This document shows positions 24,724 through 29,721 of a stretch of 29,721 nt of DNA, in pieces (positions within the stretch are counted from its first letter, which is position 1; each line of letters begins with the position of its first letter). The stretch comes from Bacteriovoracaceae bacterium UBA4573 (GTDB taxonomy: Bacteria > Bdellovibrionota > UBA1018 > UBA923). Under the pieces are notes generated by a model. That model was given only the letters and a program-made list of their open reading frames with translations, was not told the origin of the DNA and did not search any database. The stretch lies in contig DGKJ01000008.1 of NCBI GenBank assembly GCA_002387735.1, positions 1 to 29,721 on the forward strand, read 5' to 3'. The translations under genes were made by a program, and so were the position numbers.

Positions 24724-25034
24724 CCTGGGATGATCGTCCACGAAAAATTTTGGCGAACGCTAGGCACCATAGGAAAAAAGTTACGTTGGTTTTGGGAGGT
24801 GTTTTTAGTTTAGTCGGAGTCATTTTTTTCGCGACTACTTTATTTCATAGGCCTTCTCGTTCTGCGGCACCTGATTTGGCGTTCATGCGTCCGAGCGACG
24901 GAGAATTACCGAGTCTATCAACTAATAAGGTTAAAAAATTTGATTACTGTGCCGAACTAAACCAACGCATGAACGCGCTGGGAGTGCGAGTCGGCGCTGC
25001 GACCGTTGCTTTTTGCCAACCGATCAGTCGGTGA
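24693..25034 (+). CDS. Small single-span membrane protein
   Basis: 113 residues from ATG 24693, with AGGAAG just upstream, overlapping the GspF/TadB-like gene by 31 nt. A charged N-terminus (WDDRPRKILANARHHRKK) precedes one membrane helix (about residues 32-50, VTLVLGGVFSLVGVIFFATT). The periplasmic part has a Pro/Ser linker and a C-terminal piece with two Cys (FDYCAELNQRMNALGVRV, VAFCQ) that may pair. I recognise no family. The overlap suggests a subunit that works with the T2SSF-like protein. Its end overlaps the convergent GMC gene by 11 nt. Confidence 0.65.
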   Translation: MAKHQYPDDVTWDDRPRKILANARHHRKKVTLVLGGVFSLVGVIFFATTLFHRPSRSAAPDLAFMRPSDGELPSLSTNKVKKFDYCAELNQRMNALGVRVGAATVAFCQPISR

Positions 25035-26535
25035 TTTTCTTTCCAAGTACGATGCCCGCAAACCGAGTGGCGAATGCCATGATGGTTTCCTGAGGATTTA
25101 CACCAAGAGAGGTAGGGATAACCGAGCCATCACAGACATAGATGCCCTCCCATCCAAACACCCTGTGGCTGGTATCGACTACGCCATGCTTTTGGCTCTT
25201 AGCCATGCGGCAGGTGCCGAGTGGGTGAAAAGCAGCTCCTTCGATATCTTCGGCGCGAACGCGAGCGTTTTCTAATCGCTCGAGATCTTTGGCATTGTTG
25301 ATCTCGCTGAAGCCGTGAAGCAAGGTGTACACACGTTTGGCACCACCCTCGAGGAATACTCGCGCAAGAAAGGCGATACCTTTTCGGATTTTTTCGACAT
25401 CTTCCGGAACCAGATTGTAAAGCACGGTGGTACCCAAAAACGGCATTTTCACAACTCTTCCCTGACTAATATCAGAGATCAATAATCCAAACGCCGCCAT
25501 GTGTTTGTAGTTTCGCATGAATTCGTTTAAGCGGCGGCCCACGAACGGAACCATCATGGCGGCAACGTCTGGGGGCACGAAAATGCCTTCGAACATGATG
25601 CCGTCTTTTTCGTGTAGATCGAGATAATAGGCCTGAGGGGTGCCTTCCCAACCGTTAATCACTTCATCAAATTCGGCGTAAACCTTGGTGGTGGGATGAA
25701 TGGTTAGGTGCCGACCTAAGTTCCAATTTTCTACAGCTATTCCGTTGTCGCGAAGAAGTTGCGGGGTTGGAATCGTGCCGCCGGAAACCACTACGACGGG
25801 GGCGTTTATTTCGAGCGTGTACCCAGTGTTAGCGTAGTCGAGATCGGTGAACCTACCGCGCAAACCGTGAACTCGGCGCCCTTTAATCAAAAATTTTTCG
25901 ACCGTGCAATTGGTGTAAACCGTCGCACCAGCTCGAATAGCTTTGGGAACGTAACTTACGTCCGTGCTTTGTTTTGCACCGGTCGCACAGCCGTAACAAC
26001 AATAACCGCAGCCGTCGCATTTGCGAATATTACGTCGTAGAGGTTTACCTGGTGTTCCGCGGTTCTGGAGTAGTTCGTGAAAGATCGTATTTGCGCGGCT
26101 CATGACGGCGAAATCAGATGGTTCAACGTTGATTTCGCGTTCAACGCGGTCGAATATCGGCTGAAACTCCGCCTCATTTAATTCGTGTAGACCAAGCTCT
26201 TCATTCCAGTGCCGAAAAATCTTTGAAGGAGTGCGAAAACAAGTGCCGGAATTAATCGCGGTAGTGCCACCAAGTACGCGCCCCATCGGAATTGGGATAG
26301 CGGGTTTTCCAAAAGTAGTAGTGAAACCGCGATCGCGATACATGCGGTAAATCGCATCGACGGCCATATCGCGGTGATCTTGCGGTGCAAAAGCGGGTCC
26401 TTCTTCAACTAGTGCGACTCGCATTCCACCTTCTGCGAGCTCCTTTGCCACCACCGCACCGCCGGCACCGCTGCCCACTATTACGACATCGAAATTTTCG
26501 CGGATATGTTCTCTTAGAGTGGAGCCGTCGACCAT
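25024..26535 (-). CDS. GMC-family FAD oxidoreductase
   Basis: 503 residues from ATG 26535, preceded by GAGGA. The N-terminal FAD-binding motif is VVIVGSGAGGAVVAKELAEG, with the ribose-binding Glu in ALVEEGP. The GMC signature GRVLGGTTAINSGTCFRTP follows. The C-terminal active-site region has FHPLGTCRM (His) and VNPQETIMAFA (Asn). Residues 173-183 hold a cysteine cluster, KCDGCGYCCYGCATGAKQS, found in the long-chain alcohol-oxidase-like branch. No signal peptide or Tat motif is visible, but the preceding small protein may be a membrane tether. The substrate is probably a lipid or isoprenoid alcohol (inference). It is the last gene of the minus-strand run. Confidence 0.9.
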   Translation of the reverse strand: MVDGSTLREHIRENFDVVIVGSGAGGAVVAKELAEGGMRVALVEEGPAFAPQDHRDMAVDAIYRMYRDRGFTTTFGKPAIPIPMGRVLGGTTAINSGTCFRTPSKIFRHWNEELGLHELNEAEFQPIFDRVEREINVEPSDFAVMSRANTIFHELLQNRGTPGKPLRRNIRKCDGCGYCCYGCATGAKQSTDVSYVPKAIRAGATVYTNCTVEKFLIKGRRVHGLRGRFTDLDYANTGYTLEINAPVVVVSGGTIPTPQLLRDNGIAVENWNLGRHLTIHPTTKVYAEFDEVINGWEGTPQAYYLDLHEKDGIMFEGIFVPPDVAAMMVPFVGRRLNEFMRNYKHMAAFGLLISDISQGRVVKMPFLGTTVLYNLVPEDVEKIRKGIAFLARVFLEGGAKRVYTLLHGFSEINNAKDLERLENARVRAEDIEGAAFHPLGTCRMAKSQKHGVVDTSHRVFGWEGIYVCDGSVIPTSLGVNPQETIMAFATRFAGIVLGKKITD

Positions 26536-26966
26536 CGTTTCCTCGTTCGACCTTGAAGTGCGCGCTCAAAGCCGATGCTTAACAGTAAACGTTTTTCCGA
26601 ATAAAGGCGCGGCAGGCACAGCGAAATCAAAAGTTTTAAAATCATGCGTTTGTAATAAAAACGGCTCGACGACCAGGTGTTTAGATATTCCAGCCTTTGA
26701 TCAAGATTCATAGAGGTAAACGGTCGAATCTTCCACGATAGTGGAGGAATCGCGTACTCAAGGAGATAAACCCCAATTTTTAAAACGACGAAATAAAACA
26801 ACGGCATTTTCGCGATTGCTTTTTCGGTGCGTAGAATTACTCGCTGAATTCGTACTCTTGAAATAATGGCCGGGTCATCAGCACACAAAGTAGCGATAAG
26901 GCACTTCATGATTTCGCGACCGCGAGCGTTTAGAAAATTGTAAATTGCTCGCTCAAAACGCGTCAC
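26514..26966 (-). CDS. Small helper protein of the GMC oxidoreductase
   Basis: 150 residues, GTG start overlapping the upstream stop by four bases; the 3' end overlaps the GMC gene by 22 nt. It is basic and rich in Leu, Ile, Tyr and Arg. A helix near residues 53-73 (MPLFYFVVLKIGVYLLEYAI) may be membrane-associated. The segment LEYLNTWSSSRFYYKRMILKLLI resembles the N-terminal part that precedes the FAD domain in long-chain alcohol oxidases of the GMC family. It may be a split-off N-terminal module or tether. No catalytic residues are visible and no family was named with certainty. Confidence 0.68.
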   Translation of the reverse strand: MTRFERAIYNFLNARGREIMKCLIATLCADDPAIISRVRIQRVILRTEKAIAKMPLFYFVVLKIGVYLLEYAIPPLSWKIRPFTSMNLDQRLEYLNTWSSSRFYYKRMILKLLISLCLPRLYSEKRLLLSIGFERALQGRTRKRWSTAPL

Positions 26967-28015
26967 AGCAAAACCTCTACATAGGGATTTTTATTGCGGG
27001 ACACCGTTTCGAAAGCAGCAGCCCCGGAAGATTTAAGCGTTTCTTCCAGTTTTCCTCGATAATAAACTGAAACCGCTAAGCTAGCGAGTTCGGTGTTATA
27101 GCAGTACAGAAAACCCCCAGCAGTGTCTTCGTAAGTAACACCGGTTAAGTCGCGAATTGTGCAATCGATTTTGCCGTTGATGCGCAGATGGCCCTTTTCC
27201 GCGACAAAAGCCCAGCTAGTTGGGTCATAGTTACTTTTGATCGTAAACGCGCTCCAAAGAGAGTTCCACTGGTAACGTTCGCCTTTATATTCAAAAAACA
27301 TGGCCGACATTTGAGGGGATACAATCGCGCCGCCCAACTTTACTCGCGCCGTAAGGGCCTCGATCACAGCTGGCCCGGATTTGGTTTCAAAACTGTTGCA
27401 GTGAGCCCAGGCCCAATCGTGCGCATAGCGAGTGCCCCAGATATGTCCCTGGCAACCTGGCGCACCAGTGCCGCACTCGTAGCGCTTTCCGTTGACAGTA
27501 AAAGAACCAAAAAACGTGACGTTCACGTTCGGTTTGCAGACGGTGCTTTTGCTAAGTTTAAGCTTGGTCAGTGCGGTTGGGACATGAAAGAAGGTAAATT
27601 CATTGGGCTCAAAAGAAAGGTCCCAGGAAATCTCCGAGGAACGCGAAACTACCGAACCGCGTGTAAAGTTGGCTCCAAATACGCTGTCTTCAATCGAAAC
27701 TTGACCGGTTCCGCTATATTGAAGCGCACCGAGGCTAAGCTTGCCATTTTCCATCATTCCAGGTGCGGAAAGTTTGGCGGTGTTTTTAACGGCTATCTTA
27801 TTAACGTTTCCGGCGGCATCGGGTTCAAAAAATATACCCCAAACTTCCGCAACTCGTTTAAGGCCGCCCTGCATTGATAGAGTCGTAAAACGCAACCAAA
27901 GCGCGGGGGACTTGGTTCCTGGTCCGCTAGGGCCGACTAGGTTTAGTTTGAAGTACCAAACTTCGTAGAAACTCTCACGGGAACCGTTCCAGTTCGGTAA
28001 ATTATCACTATGCAT
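26963..28015 (-). CDS. Lipocalin/tocopherol-cyclase/CrtC-like protein
   Basis: 350 residues without a visible signal peptide. The N-terminus (NWNGSRESFYEVWYFKLNLVG) and the centre (GCQGHIWGTRYAHDWAWAHCNSFE, quoted here as GCQGHIWGT then YAHDWAWAHC) resemble the double-lipocalin-like fold of carotenoid 1,2-hydratase (CrtC), AttH and tocopherol cyclase, where an HxWG motif and a WxW motif line the hydrophobic pocket. Family members bind or hydrate hydrophobic isoprenoids. The middle contains many beta-strand-like segments. Fold assignment is by motif only, so confidence is moderate. It overlaps its upstream gene by 8 nt and its downstream gene by 4 nt; the whole unit must be co-translated. Confidence 0.6.
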   Translation of the reverse strand: MHSDNLPNWNGSRESFYEVWYFKLNLVGPSGPGTKSPALWLRFTTLSMQGGLKRVAEVWGIFFEPDAAGNVNKIAVKNTAKLSAPGMMENGKLSLGALQYSGTGQVSIEDSVFGANFTRGSVVSRSSEISWDLSFEPNEFTFFHVPTALTKLKLSKSTVCKPNVNVTFFGSFTVNGKRYECGTGAPGCQGHIWGTRYAHDWAWAHCNSFETKSGPAVIEALTARVKLGGAIVSPQMSAMFFEYKGERYQWNSLWSAFTIKSNYDPTSWAFVAEKGHLRINGKIDCTIRDLTGVTYEDTAGGFLYCYNTELASLAVSVYYRGKLEETLKSSGAAAFETVSRNKNPYVEVLL

Positions 28016-28478
28016 GAGGAGTGTTGGTCTCCACTGTTGGTTCCTCCACCATTTTTTCAGAACCTGCGGCCATCACGCGTATGGTCGCCACTAACACGAC
28101 TAGAAAAATCGTGCCGTCGGTGGCAGCTCCCACGATATAAGCGAACAACGGGGCGCTATTGAAAAATACATAAACAAACCCCAGGGTGGAGATCAGTTTC
28201 GAGAGTAGGTGCACTAGCGCTAAAGCATAGTTTTTGGGTTGAAAGCTCGAATAAAATGCAATGAACGAAAGCATCATCATCATGCTGAATGTAAGGACCA
28301 GCCAGAATCGTTCGGTAGACTCAGGAACGTCTTGGAACATCTTAAAAACTTTAGGTCCAACATTGATCAAATAAAAAGTTTCAGCCGGGAAAAAGAAAAA
28401 ACCTGCTCCAGCGGCGAGGTACACGACGCCCAGTACTCGCATCAGAAGACTGTATTGAATCATAGATTTTTTGATCAT
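28008..28478 (-). CDS. Four-helix integral membrane protein, unknown function
   Basis: 156 residues with four clear membrane helices (about 12-33, 58-78, 85-106, 112-133) and a short acidic tail. The general shape resembles small DoxX-like or quinone-interacting membrane proteins, but no diagnostic motif is visible, so I leave it unnamed. The first ATG (28478) lies inside the 3' end of the kinase-like gene. Internal ATGs at residues 6 and 13 would still leave the first helix intact and shorten that overlap. It is coupled to the lipocalin-like gene by an 8-nt overlap. Confidence 0.7.
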   Translation of the reverse strand: MIKKSMIQYSLLMRVLGVVYLAAGAGFFFFPAETFYLINVGPKVFKMFQDVPESTERFWLVLTFSMMMMLSFIAFYSSFQPKNYALALVHLLSKLISTLGFVYVFFNSAPLFAYIVGAATDGTIFLVVLVATIRVMAAGSEKMVEEPTVETNTPHA

Positions 28479-29025
28479 TTGGGTTCTCGTAAGGCTCCAT
28501 TGTTAGATTGGGGGACTTGTTCACAAACCTATCAGGGAATTTTTGCTCTTCCAAGATTTGGGTCAAACAATATTCGTCGAGATCCGGGGTCCAGCCGCCC
28601 AAATAGCCGCTCCGATAACGCGGAGTGCCTTTTGAAGTGCCGAAACACAATAGAGGGTCGATGCACCAAATATTGGGAATAGTTCCTTTTGTCGGGAAGT
28701 CGATCAGAATATTGCGTGGCGAAAGATCGCCGTGTACGAAGTCGTTTTGCCGCCAATTAAGCTGCGTTGTGCGAAACATCGAATACCAGGGCAGGCCCCG
28801 ATTTCTGAAATGTAAAAGTGGCGTGCCCCGAACGTACTGCCACACAACACGAGTGAGGGTAAATTTTCCTACTCGCTGAGCTGTTCGTTCGAACGATTCA
28901 AGGCGAGGAACCCCCAAAAGGGCACCCGAACGAAGAACTGCGATTCGGCTTGAAATTTGAGGCTCGTCTAGGAGCCACTCCCATTTGACAAGTTTTTGGG
29001 CCCTAGCCCAAGGTTCGAAGCTCAT
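28381..29025 (-). CDS. Minimal protein-kinase-like protein
   Basis: 214 residues from ATG 29025; a TTG three codons upstream is an alternative. The catalytic loop of the protein-kinase fold is plain: FVHGDLSPRNILIDF with H98, D100 and N105. D123 in IWCIDPLLCFG takes the place of DFG. GTPRYRSGYLGGWTPDLDEY resembles the activation-segment/APE region. The N-lobe is short and lacks a recognisable glycine-rich loop, and LVRV-like hinge residues (VVWQYVRGTPLLHF) precede the catalytic loop. The type resembles RIO/Bud32 or lipopolysaccharide-kinase-like atypical kinases. It starts inside the end of the CpaF-type ATPase gene (23-nt overlap) and overlaps the next gene by 98 nt. Activity needs testing, since some family members are pseudokinases. 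Confidence 0.72.
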   Translation of the reverse strand: MSFEPWARAQKLVKWEWLLDEPQISSRIAVLRSGALLGVPRLESFERTAQRVGKFTLTRVVWQYVRGTPLLHFRNRGLPWYSMFRTTQLNWRQNDFVHGDLSPRNILIDFPTKGTIPNIWCIDPLLCFGTSKGTPRYRSGYLGGWTPDLDEYCLTQILEEQKFPDRFVNKSPNLTMEPYENPNDQKIYDSIQSSDASTGRRVPRRWSRFFLFPG

Positions 29026-29721
29026 TGTCGACAATCTCTGAGATTAGAGCCACACGCCGCTGTCCGCTTGGTTCGCGTTCAACCTGTACGACCCAATCGA
29101 CTGATTGGCGAATCCAGCGTGCAATACTTGTAGCCGAAAGGTTGGGCGCGCCGAGCAGCGCGAGTAGCTCCAGTCGATGAAGTGCTTCCGGGGGCGAATT
29201 GGCGTGTACGGTGGTTAGACTACCTGGATGCCCAGTGTTGAGCGCTTGAAGCATGTCGAGCACTTCAGCTCCGCGACATTCACCGACAATAATTCGGTCC
29301 GGTCTCATGCGCAGGGCACAGCGCAAAAGATCGCGAAGTGAGACTGTGCCAATGCCCTCCGCGTTGGGGACTCGCGCTTGAAGCTGCACATGGTTCGTCG
29401 AATTGAGCGCGAGCTCGACGGTGTCTTCAATCGTGATCACGCGTTCGGTCGGAGCAATCCATTGGGCGAGAAAATTCAACAAGCTTGTTTTGCCGGTGCT
29501 GGTTCCACCCGAGATCACAATATTTTTTTTGGTCGCGATACCTTGTTTTAATAGTTCGAGTTTTTCGGGTGATATCCACCCCTGAGTGATCGCGGTGGAT
29601 TCGTTCATCGGCGCTGAACCGAATCGGCGAATGCTAACGGCGGGACCGCCGAAAGCGATTGGGGGCAAAACTGCGTGAAAACGGGCCCCATTTGAAAGCG
29701 TGGCGTCGCAAATTGGGTTCT
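29003..29721 (-). CDS. cpaF: CpaF/TadA-type secretion ATPase, 5'-truncated
   Basis: The frame is open at the right edge; about 239 C-terminal residues are inside. NPICDATLSNGARFHAVLPP and GGPAVSIRRF are the CpaF N-terminal core signature. Walker A is GGTSTGKTS; the Asp box is ITIEDTVEL; Walker B is RIIVGECRGAEVLDML; the His box is GSLTTVHANSP. The C-terminal helices end in VDNELRTLG. CpaF/TadA powers Tad (Flp) pilus assembly at the inner membrane. A membrane partner candidate (GspF/TadB-like) is 4 kb away on the opposite strand. The downstream kinase-like gene begins before this gene ends, so the two should be coupled. Confidence 0.92.
   Translation of the reverse strand, partial: NPICDATLSNGARFHAVLPPIAFGGPAVSIRRFGSAPMNESTAITQGWISPEKLELLKQGIATKKNIVISGGTSTGKTSLLNFLAQWIAPTERVITIEDTVELALNSTNHVQLQARVPNAEGIGTVSLRDLLRCALRMRPDRIIVGECRGAEVLDMLQALNTGHPGSLTTVHANSPPEALHRLELLALLGAPNLSATSIARWIRQSVDWVVQVEREPSGQRRVALISEIVDNELRTLG

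Noticed and set aside
27188..27877. 229-residue plus-strand open frame
   Set aside because: Lies antisense within the lipocalin-like gene, which has overlaps with both neighbours; the plus frame is rich in Arg/Lys with no recognisable domain.
1..29721. tRNA, rRNA, CRISPR arrays, insertion sequences, attachment sites
   Set aside because: No cloverleaf-like stretch, no regularly spaced repeats, no transposase, and no direct-repeat-flanked element was found; the gaps between genes are too short for most of these.

Overview
The window is a gene-dense piece of a Gram-negative bacterial chromosome. It has overlapping genes, mixed ATG/GTG/TTG starts, and no visible rRNA, tRNA, CRISPR array or insertion sequence. 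The mixture suggests a delta-proteobacterial or Bdellovibrionota-like organism: a J-domain/RodZ-type HTH protein beside a FlhG-like ATPase, Tad-type secretion parts, an NtrB/NtrC-like pair, a VKOR-DsbA fusion, TldD, DprA-TopA and many exported proteins. That placement is inference from gene content; no marker gene proves it.

Left part (1-7468). A truncated exported protease with disulfide-type Sel1 repeats enters from the left edge. It converges on a long minus-strand run: FlhG-like ATPase, J-like/HTH protein, RluD-type pseudouridine synthase, PgeF, a DsbD/CcdA-like electron transporter, VKOR-DsbA and TatD. A near-consensus sigma70 promoter at 7502-7531 could drive the whole run, because gaps are short or negative throughout. 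It covers cell-pole/envelope control, ribosome modification, peptidoglycan proofreading and periplasmic thiol redox.

Centre (7469-20198). A CTP-dependent polyprenol/phytol-kinase-like membrane enzyme follows an excellent sigma54-type promoter (7739-7754). Then come an exported protein of unknown function, a small membrane-anchored protein, a 7TM-type histidine kinase with a sigma54-activator response regulator, glutamate dehydrogenase, DprA, topoisomerase I, and the pair TldD/DUF4911-like.

Right part (20199-29721). A CpoB/YbgF-like TPR lipoprotein is translationally coupled to a LysM protein. An exported phospholipase-D-like protein with a damaged HKD motif follows, then a GspF/TadB-like membrane protein and a small membrane protein. 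Facing these is a tightly overlapped minus-strand run: CpaF/TadA ATPase (cut by the window edge), a minimal protein-kinase-like protein, a multi-TM protein, a lipocalin/tocopherol-cyclase-like protein, a small helper and a GMC oxidoreductase. The last four genes look like one enzyme module, probably acting on a lipid or isoprenoid. They are the best candidate here for an undescribed system. The second candidate is the kinase-like protein coupled to the Tad ATPase.
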